Assembly (NCBI GenBank): GCA_019096195.1
Contig: JAGTXK010000060.1
Location: 176,560-240,559, forward strand
DNA length: 64,000 bases
Direction: 5' to 3'
Source: Boletus sp. NGJ
Lineage: Eukaryota > Basidiomycota > Agaricomycetes > Boletales > Boletaceae
The notes under the pieces: model-generated
What the model was told of the DNA's origin: nothing
Seen by the model: only the letters and a program-made list of their open reading frames with translations
Databases searched by the model: none
Shown here: in pieces, positions 33,806 to 47,580 of the stretch
Layout: the number at the start of each line of letters is the position of its first letter
Position numbering within the stretch: the stretch's first letter is position 1
Made by a program: the position numbers and the translations under genes

Positions 33806-36800
33806 TCACAATGTGGATTGTGCAAAAGCGATGGCGACGGTCTGCAAGGAAAGTGAGTGACAGTATATTTTTCCACAACACTTGCCTAACACACCTCGGA
33901 ATGACTCAAAGAAACATGAACTCGAGTGATTTCTTTGCTCTGGGCAGCCACTTCTGCATCGCCATGGAGAATGACCGTGGGCACACCGGCCTCGTTGGGA
34001 AGGATTTCGATGTCCTTCATTGAGGCGGCGGCTCCCTTTGAGGATATGCCGAGCGATTTGAAGACCGCCTCCTTCCCAACCCAACGCGCGGCGAAAGAAG
34101 ATGGAGGTGATGGTTGACTACGGCAATAAGCGGCCTCGGCTTCGGTGAAGTTGCGTTCGATGAAGGTAGTATTCCACGACGGGACCGAGGAGATCAGTTC
34201 TAGATGAGTGGAACACACAATATGAGGATAGAGCACGGAACAATGACGGGAAAAATCACCTTGATCGACTCCAACGCCGACAACTGAACCAGCAGATGCG
34301 AAAGCTTCGGCGACAGTCTTCACGTTCGCAACATCAAATGATATGGCTTTGTCCAAATTAGCGGTGTAAGAGTAGCTGCGTGTCTTTGGATCAAAAGTGG
34401 CACGAGCCATGGGGTTCATAAGGACTGGTTGCTCGAGTTCAGGGCTGTAAGGTGGTCCATCTTTGATTCTGACCAAGGAGTTGGATGTCATCATCTCGGT
34501 CATGACCTTGTAAGCCTCCTGGTAACGCCTCTGGTTGCGAGACCTATAGGATTCGTAGGCAGAAGGGTACAGGGATGCGAAGAGGTGGCGAGGATGGACG
34601 ATGACAGCAATACCGCCAACCTGACCAAAGCCAAAAGATGACTGCAAAACTGTGAGTTCTAGGCAGTTGGTAACGATGATTTACCTACCATGACACCGGC
34701 GCGAATTCCATCTGTATGGATGGATCTCGATGGGAACATGAGATTATGATGGGCCTCGAATCTCGCATCGATGTTACTTCACGAACGCAGAAGGTTGGTT
34801 ACGGTTTAATGCGAAGAAGAATGCATGAACTTACTCGCTGTTACGGTTCCCTGGAATGATGCCCGTATTGACAGTCTGTAATAGACCTGCCATCTGCCAT
34901 GCAGCCGATCCACCCTTGGAATGTCCAAGTAAACTCTTCTGAGCCATGACGGGAACAGCATTGCCATGGGTACGAGACATTGCAGCGAGGATGTTATGCC
35001 ACATCTCGGTCTCATTTTTCTCGTTGGCTCCAGTGCTCGTACCGTGGATCGACAGAACACCGATATCGTCAGCGGTCAAACCCCAGACAGCAAGAGCGCG
35101 ACGCATGGGGCCGACTCGAGCGTCGGTTCCTTCAAGCATACCATACGTGGCCAAAACCTCCTTGTCCTGGCGACGAGCCTCCTTTTCAATATCAGCGATG
35201 CGGGATGCGAAATAATCCTCATCAAAAGTGCCATCTTCCGATTTCTGCTCCTCAACTTCGGCACGGAGCTGGGCGTGTTCGTGACTGAGCCAGTCCGAAA
35301 TCTGCTTGCGCCGGAATGCAATCTGGCGAGATCGATATTCAAGACCGAGGGATGGGAGAGGATATTTAGATGGTAATTCTCGAGCGACAGAGAGAGCACC
35401 ACGTCCAGGAGCGGGAATGGAACGCCCAGCTTTATCACTAAAATGAATGAATATCTAGCTCACACATTATCGGTTTACAAACTTACGTTGATGTGGAGGT
35501 GAACGCTAGGATACCGCGAATGGGAGCACCGAGTTCAATGGCAGTCTTAGCATTCATGACAATGTGAATACCAGTTCCTTGGGATTCCATGAACTGATCG
35601 ACTGGATCAAGAAAAGCGTGCATTATATTAAATTGATTGCTCACCCCTGCACGAGTTGTGGTAGCAGGTCGTGACATCTCTGTAGGCTCACGTCCCATGG
35701 CGAATTCAGTCTCAGCGTTACTTGTAGCCTTCATATTGGCGAATTCGAAAGAGCCTTCTTCACTAATGTCATCGAAGCCACCAGCGATCATGACCTTTGC
35801 CTTGCCGGAAAGAATGGTATCGCATGCAATCTCGAGAGACTGAAGAGCTGTTGCGCTAGAGAAAAAATAAGCTAGATGAGAGAAAGAAAGACAATGCTGC
35901 TCACCAAGCCCCGACAGGGATCTTCACAGGTCCACTCGAAGACATTAGAAGCAAGTTAACCCAACCAGCGACAGTGTTGATAAAGCTAAACCTTAGTGTG
36001 AATGGTTGAATTTAATTTGAAAAGCGAGGACTCTTACGTTTCCTGAAGGATGTCATTCTGTACTTCCTTCTCCTCACGGCGGTCCTTGAACATCTTGGCA
36101 AGCGACTCGGTACCTCCCATGCCACTCCCTACACAGGTTCCAACCTCGGAGGGGTGGAAGTGATTGTACAATTCGTAAGGGTCAGTAATACCAGACATAT
36201 TGAGGGCTTCTGCGGTGCACGCCAAGGCCCAAAGAGTGGCCCGATCCGTTTGAGCGACAATATCCGCCGGGATTCCATATCTCCCAGCATCCCAACCAGT
36301 GGGGATCTGTCCAGCAACCAAGCGGCTGAAGCGGAATGCCTTGGGGACGAAGACGCGAGCGCCTTTCTTGAACTTCACAAACCACTGGTCGCCCTCCGCG
36401 GTCCAGATGTCGCACTTGTCTCCATGCTCATACTTGAACTTTTCTGCTTCTGATTGGGCGACTTCGATAGGCTCCAAGTCATGTATGAGTTCGATCTCTT
36501 GATTGAATATTTTCTTCTTGGGATCGTAACCACGGAAAAGCTCAGGCTCTGTAGACTGTTCAGTTTCTTCAGCTAAGAACGTAATTCAGGCGAGCCATAC
36601 CGATCAAGCGCACACCGGCATGCTTCAATATTTCCTTCTCGTAACGGCCGCGCACATCCTTGTCATCAACCGGCTCCTCAGTCTTCGCGTCAACCCAGCC
36701 AACGTGTAAAGAACCATTCTTCAGACGACCATCAAAGTGCTTGATGAAACCCATGATCCAGGCCATCTCGATACAACCCTCGATGGTAAATTCCCCCTTT

Positions 36801-39800
36801 GCTTCCATCTCCCATCTCGTGCGCGAGCTTCCCCACGGACCGACCTCGGCGAATCCAGTGATGACGATGACTTTCTCCAGGTCGATGATACCTCGAAGTT
36901 TGCTAAGTTCCTCAAGGGCAGCTACAGGCTCTAGCGCAGGGAAATCGAACTTGAAATTGGCACGCGGAACAACGTTAATGGTTTGCAACACCCGTTCACC
37001 CTGAACGCCGTTGATAGTCTTGAAGTCAAGAGCATTATCCCTGGCAATTGCACGACGAAGTTCGCTCTTCTCGTTCAGACTCTGGCGAATGCGAGTCGTG
37101 ACCTCAGCAAGGTCCGGGAGGCGATCCATTCCGCCGTTCAGGTCAGCCCAAATCGGCTCAACCTGTGTGATGCTGAAGAGGAGGGGATGCATAAGTCCAA
37201 GGATGTTGAATGCCATTTCCTTCGCCGAGAAGGTGCGAACGCCATAGCTTTCGAGCTCATGGGCAACAGTATTCGTGGCATCCATCAGCCCAGTGCCTCG
37301 CGTCCATCTACGAAGGTGAAGTGAGTTTACAACGTGACACAACTTCAAACGAGTCTGAACTTCTCACCCAATCACAGCCCCAGCCAAACACAAATACTCG
37401 CCCCAGCTCTCAGAATTCCAGCGTTGGAAGAGCGTCTCCAAGGAGATCTTTGACTCTGAATACAGTCCATCGTTGCCAAATAGACCGTGATTAGGAGAGA
37501 GAGGAAGGATAACCTGTGTGGGTCGCGTGACGAACTGACGTGATGCCTTCTTGGTTTTGACAGCACCGAGAATCCGGAGTAGGTTGACCAACATTATGCG
37601 ATGGGCCAGCTCTGATTTATCATCCAACCCGTCGATTTCACGGCCATTCTCTGGTATTGCGGCAAAAGGAAGGATGTAGTCGAGGTCCATTCCGAGCGTG
37701 GCGTATATATAGTCGACAAGAGCCTCCACATCCTGTTTTGAACCCTGATTGAAAGGTACGACGGTCAACGCAGCACCCCGCGCTCCATAGCTTTGGTAAA
37801 TGGATTGGTAGTATTCAACGGTTGAGCGGCTGTAGCGAGAAGTGGTGATGACAACGTGAGCACCACCGGAAAGAAGACCTTTGAGGATTTCGACACCAAT
37901 CGAGCCTTTTCCGACACCTGTGAGAAGAGCGTTCTTATCTTTGAATGTTGTACCAGAGGTTGCTATTTCGTGCAGGATGTCAAGGTAAACGCCGGTCAGG
38001 TTACTTGAATACTCCCAGTTACCCCCGACTTTACGTTTGAGATGTAGTAGTGGTACTTTATCGTCGGACACTGGAGTGACAGCAGAAACCTGGGGTCGGA
38101 GGAACTGAGACGAGGAACGGCGATTTCGCATGCGCGTGCGGGTTTGTTCTGGACCTTTCCTCAGAGAACGAACAACACCCTCGTATAAGGCTTTGATGCG
38201 ATTCTTCTGATCCTGGCTAATTCCAGGCTGCGATTTCACGACAGTCCATAGCTTTAGAACGTCTTCTTGGACTTTCTGAATGTTGACAGTAGAAATAGTA
38301 TCACCGCTGGCCATTTCCTCGACGTACGCCTCCAACTTGCGAACGTTTTCTCGAACGACCTCGGTGTAAACGATATCACCTTTCGCTGTAACCTCAGTAT
38401 GGGGGGCGGTGGGGAATGTCACTGTAGAACGGAATCAACTACGCGGAGAATATCAGATCTTGTCCATTCGCTTACCATCTTTATAAACAGGGGGTTGCCC
38501 AAGGACTTCTCTTGTGTTGTCAATGAGCTGTTGACCGAATTGTTTCGCAAGCGCATATGTGTCACCTTTCCTCGGGTCGCAGAGGTCAATATGATACTGC
38601 ATATAGGTCAGGAGCTCAGGATCGGCCCTGTTGAGGAGAGCAATGCAACGAGCTGTGAGTTCTCGGTCGACAGTTGTCAGACGGCCATGGATGATATCGT
38701 AGTACATAAGCAATGCGTCTTGGCGGACCCAATTCCAAGAGGAGTCGAAGTGGCGGGCTTTCAATGGATCAAAAGAGGGTTGTATTCCATCGATATACGC
38801 GTCGCCATGCTCTCGGGCGATCGAGTCGAGTCGAGCCTGGAGTTGTGCAGACGCGGCCTTTTCCTTGTCGTGAGCGATCTCACCAGCGCGGGAATCGCGA
38901 TTGAGGTAACGCATGTAGAGTTCGACGTGTTGAGCAGCAAAGCGGTCTTGTTCGGCTTTGAATTTCAAAAATTCTTCGCTGTTGATCATGGCCCCTCCTA
39001 CGCCGCCACCACCAGAGCCACCGGAACCTCCACTGGACAAGGATATGCCGGAACGCTGAGCGTATGCCCCAACAACGGTGTCCAACCATGCCTTGCCCTC
39101 AACTTCAGATGACAGACGCTTGGCAGGCTCCATAGTGGTTCCAAATAGAAGAACGCCATCAGCACGCGAGGAACCTAGGCCCCATGTCTTTGACAAGTAA
39201 CCTTTGATTGCAGAAGCATTGAACCCTCCGGGCATCTTACCACCAATGAGGCGTGAGATGAGACCAGATGTATATTTGCCGAGGGTTCCAGAATGTCCAA
39301 CGCCTAAAGCAGATCCGAGTTCTTCAAGTGGAAGCTCTTCACCTTTCTCGGGAGCGGATGTAAACTCGAGTTGGAGGTCACCCAAGATCTCGTTCTGCAA
39401 AGTAGACTTCCCACCAACGAGGTCCTTGATCGACTTCGTTAACGGGACTTCGTCAATTCTCTTCTTCAACTTCTGGGCAATGATGTAGAGAAGGATGTCA
39501 GCAGCCTTTAAAGGTACATCCTCAATGGCAGCTGCGCTTTCCGTGGGAGCGGCTACGGCAGCAGGTGCCGGAGCAGGAATAGGTACAGAGGGGACGAGAG
39601 TGGCGGCAGGTTCGGCCTTGGTGGGCTCAGGAACGGGCGGAACTTCGTCCTCAAAGAGGTAGTAGATCTCGCGAGCGTTCTTGGCGTGACAGAGAATTGC
39701 TCGTTTGCGACTAACAGCATCGTCCTGAGCTTCGTACTTGGCCTTCAACGTCCGCGTCGCCATGCCAGTCAATGTGGGTGATGGACCAAGCTCAATCAAG

Positions 39801-42800
39801 CGTTCGAAGCGATATTGCGTGAATAACAGATCTTGTGTTTCGATCCAACGGACGGGCGAAGCGAATTGGTAGGATAGCAACTCCACAAGTATTGTATATG
39901 CTAGTTTCTGGCGTTGTTCGGGAGATGCCCAACTTTCCTGGTCCCATTTTTTGAGGACTTTGTCAAGGCGAGGCGAAGACGTTTGGTCGTAAATTAGCTG
40001 CGCGTATTCCTTGGTAACAGCAAATGGTTTGGCAACCAAGTTCGGGATGTATTTTCCCACCAACATGTCGGGGTTCAGCAAGGAGGGGTTGATCTTCTTG
40101 GATAAATCTGACATGAGAGCATCTTCAACGTCGCACAGTACAAACAAAGTCGATAAACTCACAAGCCCTGAAGGGCATAACGCCAGCCCAAAGATACCTT
40201 GAGTGGAAAGGCACGTCAATACCAGGAAGAGGAATTGTTGCAAAGCCACGGTCAAGTTTGATGTATCCCTCAGACTCTTGCAGCCCTTTGGCGCGCTCGA
40301 ACGACTCTGAGATGATGTCACCTAACATTTCCCTCACTTTTTCCACCGTGAAGCTCTCGGTGAGCTGCAATTGGTCTAAATTATCTTTTCATGCAGTCCT
40401 GAGGGAACAACCGTACCTTCGCGATGTCAATCTTCTGGATCTTCAAATAATTCAGGACATTGGTCATCGTCTGTAACGCAAGCAACTCCCCAGCGCAAAC
40501 ATATTGTTGGCCCTGAAACCGTTCGTTCATATATATTTGCAAATTCAAATTGAGAACCTACCTCGACGTTGTAGTTGACGATTTCAAGGAGAGTGCCTGT
40601 GCGGGTAGAGATAGTGTCAACAACCTCGCGCAGCGCGGCGTCCGTAAAAGTTTTCGAGATGCGGCCCGGATTCACAGCACACATGGCATAATTGGACCGA
40701 TTGTGAGCATCACGTTCGACGGCACGCTGCATGGTGATGCCACGGTAGAACACAACGTCGACGAGTGCGGAGATGTGGAGAACATCAGCGATGGAGGCAA
40801 GCGCAGAGTACTCTCCAAGTGAGTGACCAGCGAAGGCACAATCTTTCTGTACAAAACCTTTAGCACGCATATCTTCGAACGCGGCCTTTTCGGTCACGAC
40901 CAAAGCGATTTGAGCGAATTGCGTAGCAAAAAGCAGGCCGTTAGGATGGCTGAAAGTGTACTTTGGGGTGCGTACGTCGATGTCAGCAAAAAGAGGGAGC
41001 GTTTTGACAGTGCCATCCTTGTCCATCGTATCGTAGGTCATATCCATGTAACGCTGACGGATTGCCTGACCCTTGATGCCACCGAAGTGAATAGTCTTCT
41101 CCTTTGGATTATCCTTGACGATCTCAATGATTGAGAACCCGTAAACCGCAAGAAGGTGAGCATCGGCGCCGTCCCAAACGGCACGAGCGGCAGGAGAGGT
41201 ATTGTACAGATCCATGCCCATGCCAGGTTCTTGTGATCCCTGACCGGTGAACACATACACTGTGGTAGCCTGCGCAACTTCTGCCGTGCCTTCAAGGACC
41301 CTTTCGTCTCGCTGATTGAATGTTTCCACTTTGACGACCATGTTACCATCGCGCATGCCGATGTGACGTATCTTGACTGTTAATTCATCTCCTGGGAGCA
41401 CCATGCCGACGAACGAAACATCGTATCTACAAAAGCATGTAAGCACAAATTTGGCCGGGACCACAAGACAACTTACGCAATAACTCGGTCCGGATTGCCT
41501 TCAGCGACAATGTTCTCCACATAACGACGCGTAGCAGCACTCGACCACATGCCGTGAGTGATAGTCCCAGGAAGAGCAGCAAAATCCGAGAAGTACGGGT
41601 TAACATGTATAGGGTTGAAATCGCCAGATATGATGGAGTAGGGTTCGTTCGAGAGAGGGGCTGTAAAGGTGGTCGGGGCGTTGTTCGACATTGTGTATCC
41701 TCCGTTTGTCAGTGGCGTGAGTCGACCTTCAGGAACACCATGGCGCTGTAGATACGCCACGACTGGATTGCCATGGCATCCTTCTTGGTTAAACTCCACT
41801 GATGCAACCTTCTTCAGGCGCTTGAGCTGATCGCGCATGTACACATCACCACTAACACAAACATCGCGGTACGAAGCCTTGTCCTTGAACGTGACCTGAG
41901 ACTGTATGCGGAACACAAGAGTCATACCAGCCTTGGGAGGAATAGTTTCATCCTCCCACGAAAGCCACTCCTTGGACTGTACTACACCGACAGCGGCATC
42001 ATTAGCCAACTGGACGACATAATCGGGTTCATCCACCGTCTCGAAAGTGTGTTCATAGTCGTCGAAGCGTCCACGGTAAAGGAAAGACGACACAACCTCA
42101 ATGATGGGCTGACCGTCACGGAAGACATGGCCTTTGACCTGAACAACTTTGCCCGCATCTGTGTTTTTGACAGACGCGATATGAGCGTCCGCGATGCAAG
42201 CGTCGCCTGCCTGCAAGGGCTTAGCACCAGGAACCAGACGGAAGCCGTTAGAAAGATGGACGAGCTTCAATAGATCGCCGTCAATTGCATTAGGAAAAAT
42301 GGACCTCATAATAGCCTAGCAAAGGGTTATTCTCACCACGCAACAGTATCCGAGGGGCTTACCTGCCAACCCGTCACGATAGCGAAGTCCATCGGGGCTT
42401 TGACAATTTCGGTGCGGGCAGTCTTGAACGCCTCGTTCTGGTTCCCAACAACGTTACAAAAGGTCTCGACATCGTTGGCGGATATGACGACTTCCGGACC
42501 AATGAACGTCTCGTGGATATCAAGTTCTGGATGCGACTGATCATCTCCAAACCATAATCTCCAGTAAAAGTCTTTAATGCGGCTATTGCGACCCTCGGAC
42601 ACTTCGTGGATAGGCATGGAACCCATACTCGGAACATATTTGAATTGGAGATAAAGAGGGACTGAGACATCCCGGCGATCCTCGACAAAGGTCACATCAA
42701 TCAAGCTGGAGGATGCTGCGTAGGCGATCTCGACAGCCTTAAAGGTGGACTTGTGGAGACCGGAGGATCTTACTGCGCCATAAACAGTCACCGAAGTCGG

Positions 42801-45800
42801 AGATCTGCCTTTGATATGCACCACAACACGTTGTCCACGCCTCGGAGTAAGGGCTCGACGAAGAGGATTGTCGATATATGCCCAACCTTGACAAATGGTC
42901 TTGGACGTCAGAAGGGCTTTAAGCCAATTTAGCTCCGAGCCAGAAATGGCCTCAAGCCACTCTGGGGTCTTAGGAACGGCGTCGCCGACACTGTAGGTGA
43001 TGGAGATAGAGGATTCTTCGCATTCGACTTCGTCAGGAACATCCACGTCTTCGGCCGGAGGAGCGAGATAGTCGACGGTGGGGACTTTAGAAGCATCACC
43101 TCCATACGTGCGCTCCACAAGCTTCTCCACAAGCTTGGCAGTGATATTGCCCAAGAGCTCTCCGATAGGCTGGTCTTTGACTGTTGAATGTTTGACGGCG
43201 ACGGGACCCTGCAGAATGCACACGCGTTGAGGATCTTGGTCGAACACAGCTTCAATATCCTCCGCAGCCCATAACGAATCCTAAGGGGAGCTACAGTCAG
43301 GTGTGGGAATCATCAACATGTTGTAACTCTGACCTTCTTGAACCAAACCTCGAAACTAGCATCGAGAATAGGGATGAAAGGCGCTGGCTTCTGTCCCGGA
43401 CGCTGGGAGATGGTGAGAAAATAGGCACGATCCTCCGCAGCAAGAAGCTGGCGTGTGGCAGCGGAGTACTTCGTGAAGAATGCGTCAACGAAAGCAGAGG
43501 GATTGTCAAGTTCCTTAAAACTTTGCAGGATACTGAGTTTAGGGCCACCATCTACACCTGCGAAGCGCTCCTCGACACGCCTCAGCCAATCGCCAGTCAA
43601 GTTGCGCAAACTGAGGTCGATCCAGCGGTCTTGATGAGTAACATACATGAGGCGGATCATCCGAAGCGTGACCTCTTCGTAGGTCATATCACCAAGGTCG
43701 AGAGCAACACTACCATCTTTCTTCCATCCAAACCATGGTTTCGCAAAATCCTTGTTTAACTTCTGGATGACCTCAGCTTTGCGTTCAGCCAACCACACGG
43801 CGCGCTTCTCCTTCGGCAAATTGAAGACGGTGTTGTCGAACTCTTTCCAAAGTTTGACTGCACGGGTAGCAATTTTATGGATAGGTTCGCCCAACTCCGA
43901 ACGAACGGTAAGCACACCACCAGTTGGCTTGACGTAGGTGTTCTCCCAATCCTTATCATCAACACCGGGAGCAGAGATGATCAGATCTTTGACAGAAGAA
44001 CTCGTGTGTGCTTCTTGGGCCACCATGACCCGACTGGCGAATAAGAAACCGTCGAATGGCATAGGTTGCGTGTCGTAAAGGTCCTTCGACCAATCACCAG
44101 TGAGGTACGGCCAAAGATCATCTGCCCCACCAAAACCGGAACCTCCGACGAGAACAATGTTATCATGCTGACGAATAGAACTGTATGTCTTTAAGATAGG
44201 CATGTGGAAATCTTCGTACGAGTGGTGTCCCCCGGCACGACCGCCAGTCCACTGGAGAATGATCGGAAAGTCGGGGTTGGCAGCAGCGATGTTGACAACT
44301 TGGCGAATACCTTCCACGGACCCCGGCTTGAAGGAAACATGTTTAATACCCGCGCTGCGTAGGCCACCGATGATTTCAGCGGCCTTCTCTGTACTAGGAA
44401 TACCAGCCGCGACGCAAAAACCTTCAATCGGCAAACCTTCACGGCGCATCTCCTGCCATAAGGGAAACTGGAAACCAAATTGACGGGGATTGATGTACAA
44501 AGAGTTCAGAGTGAGGCCGACTCCGGGAGGGATCTTGGACTGAATTTCAGCGACTTTGGCGCGAAGTGCCGTCGGGTTGTAGTGGCCGCCGCCTGCAAGT
44601 TCAACATGATAGCCGGCCGAAAGAATCGCAGAGACGAAGCCAGCCTTGACAGTGGTAGGCGTCATACCCGCAACCATAATTGGAGGCTTGCCCAGCAACC
44701 GAGAAAAAGGCGTGTCTAAGTGGATCTTTCCATCGCTACGACAAGAAATCAGTATTACAACTAACTACATGGTGATTCCTGACCTTGTTTTAACGAGCCT
44801 GGGCGCGTACTTCTTGCTCCACCACTCCTCATACTGGACATCCTCAGTGTCGAATAATTCAGCTTCACCGCGACCCTTGTCACCAAGTATGATGACACGG
44901 ATTCCACGCCCGTCAAGATTACGAGCAGTGAGAGGACCAATGCCATTCAAGCCGCCCGGCCCAAAGTCAATAATATGAGTCGCGGATTCCGGGAACGCAG
45001 TCGCGAGATCCCAATGAATTGGCGATGTGAAGATCTGGTCACATAATGACCGAGTGATCGAAGTTGTGTTCTTGCGCATGTCAGAACCTTCAAGGTCATT
45101 CAGCTAGAGTAGAAGACAAATCCACATATATACCCACCATCCTCAGTGTTGAAGACAGGAATCCCTAGTTCATCGGAGGCCCACAGTTCTTCACCACCCA
45201 GATCTTCGTTACACAACTTGTCGGTGGCACTCGCCAAGTAAGAGCTATGGTAGGGAGCATTGACGACCAAGAAACGAACACCGAATGTGGATTTCCTCTG
45301 TGAGTAAGGGATCTTGCTTTGGTCCTGTCCGCTGGGGGCTCGGACCTTCCTCAAGTTCGTCACCAAACCATACAATGCACGTGGAGGTCCCGTGACAACG
45401 AAATTTCTTGAACCATTATAAAGAGAAACCGCCAGCTGAGAATTCGAGGGCAAGTGTTTGTTCGTCGCCTCAATATGTGGACGTAGCGCCGAAAGTGCGA
45501 GACCGTTGATCGACAGCATGGGTGAAGGCTGACCTTCACCGCCATCGATAGCGTCTTGAACAATGCCAGGCTCGAGTGCCAACACAGGAAATGCCTCTTG
45601 ACCTCGCATACCACAGAAAAATAGCCAGCGAATTGCTTTCTTCGCGTTGGCATCAAAGGATTCGTAAGACGTCGAGGCAGATATAGCAATAGCAGAAACC
45701 ACGCCCTGCGAGTGACCTGTCGCACCGGCAATGTGATCGCGAAGTTGACCGGGGGTGAGTCCTGAGACACGGCAAACGACCAGATATTGTATAAGCTGTG

Positions 45801-46639
45801 TCAGGCCAATGAGAGGCAGTGATATGGGGATCGATGCAAGGTACGCGACTGGTGGGCGAGGTATTGCCTCGGAAAGCCACGAGGTGATATCCATGCCGTA
45901 ACTATAGAAGCTTGACGCCTGACGCGCCGCGACGAGTGGGGCAAGTATCTCGGTCGTGATTGCTCTGATTAGGGGGGAAACGTATGGCTTATAGGTATCA
46001 TAGAGTGCTTGGAGTTCATCAAAGTAAACCTCGTTCGTTCCTTGGCCACCAAAGAGCGCATATATTGAGGCCTCCCCTTCGGAAGAGGCGGAAAGAAGAG
46101 CAGAAGTGGGTGGGTTGGGGATATCAGTGACATTGCGATGCTCGAGGGCTGCACGCGCGATAAAGAAGGATGTTAACACTGAAGAACGGACCTCGGCATT
46201 GAACGGCTTCACAAAGGAGAAAATATCTGTGTCGGAAAGGTAGGAAGAGACAAAATGCGTGAAGACGTGTAAGAGGAAGGACGTGCGTGCTTTCGTGGAA
46301 AGGGGATCATCAGACAATCTTTGTGCGACGAAAGACAAAAAGCGTGCAAATAAGTCGACCTCAGGTTGGAAAGTGATTTCATGTTCCGCTGTGGTATCTA
46401 AGATATCAACTTGCTTCTGGGCATGCGTGAAGTCATCTCTGAGAACTTCAGCTGCGATCCACACGTCACTATTGATAGAGACTGGGATCGAGACCTGCAA
46501 GGTAGGGAAAGAGGTGAGCAGGTACCGACACGACACGAATATCGATGTATACGCGTACTCTGATGTTGGGAACGGCGATGACTAAAGGACGCGTCGAGAT
46601 GGCAGACTCGTGGACTGCCTCGCCATTCTGAACAGACAT
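33806..46639 (-). CDS. type I fatty acid synthase, fused beta-alpha single chain
   Basis: Makes long-chain fatty acyl-CoA from acetyl- and malonyl-CoA in the cytosol. Twenty exons (minus): 46639-46559, 46494-45138, 45087-44784, 44735-43334, 43280-42363, 42315-41477, 41426-40562, 40512-40417, 40364-40163, 40107-38476, 38421-37368, 37307-36601, 36548-36038, 35985-35905, 35855-35645, 35593-35487, 35437-34835, 34776-34689, 34641-33895, 33841-33806; 3,946 residues in phase. Domain order: acetyltransferase (GHSQG near 288), enoyl reductase with FMN loop [13 protein letters not shown] (580-1050), dehydratase ([12 protein letters not shown] near 1587), malonyl/palmitoyl transferase ([12 protein letters not shown] near 1836), one ACP (phosphopantetheine Ser in GGKSTLQNE near 2255), ketoreductase ([11 protein letters not shown] near 2738), ketosynthase (Cys in VGACAT near 3350; His in IHGTSTGA and LLGHSKGG), phosphopantetheinyl transferase (GVDQGDFS near 3812). 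What is FAS1 and FAS2 in ascomycete yeasts is joined inside one exon without a stop. Confidence 0.98.
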
Positions 46640-47580
46640 TTTTAGGGGTGCTATGGATGATGAGCAGTGGTGAGGGAAGGGCGTCGAGGACAGGGTGCGG
46701 TAGGTACAGAGAAGAGGTTAGCCGCGGCTCAGGAGGCCTTTATATGCACCCCCAGTCCCAAATTTTTGTTTTAGGCGCACACCGCGTTGCCTCCCCAAAA
46801 AAAATATTAGGTCACGTGGATTACGTATAACAAGCATGCGTCTCATTCTGATCTTCTTCAACTGTCAATTCAGAGATACGCCTTTGCGGGGGGGATCTAA
46901 GCAGTGGCATAGAACAATACATTGTGACGCGAAACCTATGTGCACTGTCAATGAAGGTTATATCTTTGTCGTCTCATGATACTATCATAAGGATGCCTCA
47001 TGACAATCGCATAATCTGCACGCTCCGACTCGGAACACATAATACGGCCTCCTTCTTGACGATGATTAGGGCCATCGATACCAATCGTGGTCATCAGGAT
47101 GTGACCCCATCAGCTGCGTGGTCGAATGCATGTTTGCTTGGTGTGTCACTAGTTTACCATACAACCGAAATGTACGCGATGATCCTTCGAGTTCCACAGT
47201 GTGGATGATATCGATGGTTGCGTTCATCGAAATTGGCGCTATCGAATCGCTCCCGTCGCTCTTGAATTCACCAAAATGTGGGCCGACGCAATCCTATATT
47301 GCTCTTTGATTCGATGCATAGATGAGCCCAATGAAAACGATAACGGAGCTGTGGCTACCATGTAATTATGTATGGTGTCGCTTTTGAAACGTCAGAGTAC
47401 AATGCGGTACAATAACATTATTCGAAGGGACCACTCATACGCATTTCGCCTGGTTCGTGGAGAGAACAAGTCGACCCGGTTAATTTAGTAGCTTGAATAG
47501 TATTCCTAGAGTTAAGTTATCCACGCCACTTGTCACACTCTTGCCACCTCCGACTCGCCACTGACCATTTCATCTGAATC
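46640..47580. promoter_or_regulatory. divergent promoter region of the FAS and C3HC genes
   Basis: 941 bp between outward-facing start codons. Contains the TATA element and E-box noted for the fatty acid synthase. No gene seen. Confidence 0.4.
46737..46745 (-). promoter_or_regulatory. TATA element of the fatty acid synthase gene
   Basis: Minus-strand CATATAAAGG about 100 nt upstream of the ATG at 46639. A CACGTG E-box lies further upstream at 46813-46818. The assignment rests on position only. Confidence 0.45.

Noticed and set aside
38267-39112. 281-codon plus-strand frame inside the fatty acid synthase
   Set aside because: Antisense shadow; the sense frame carries clear FAS motifs.
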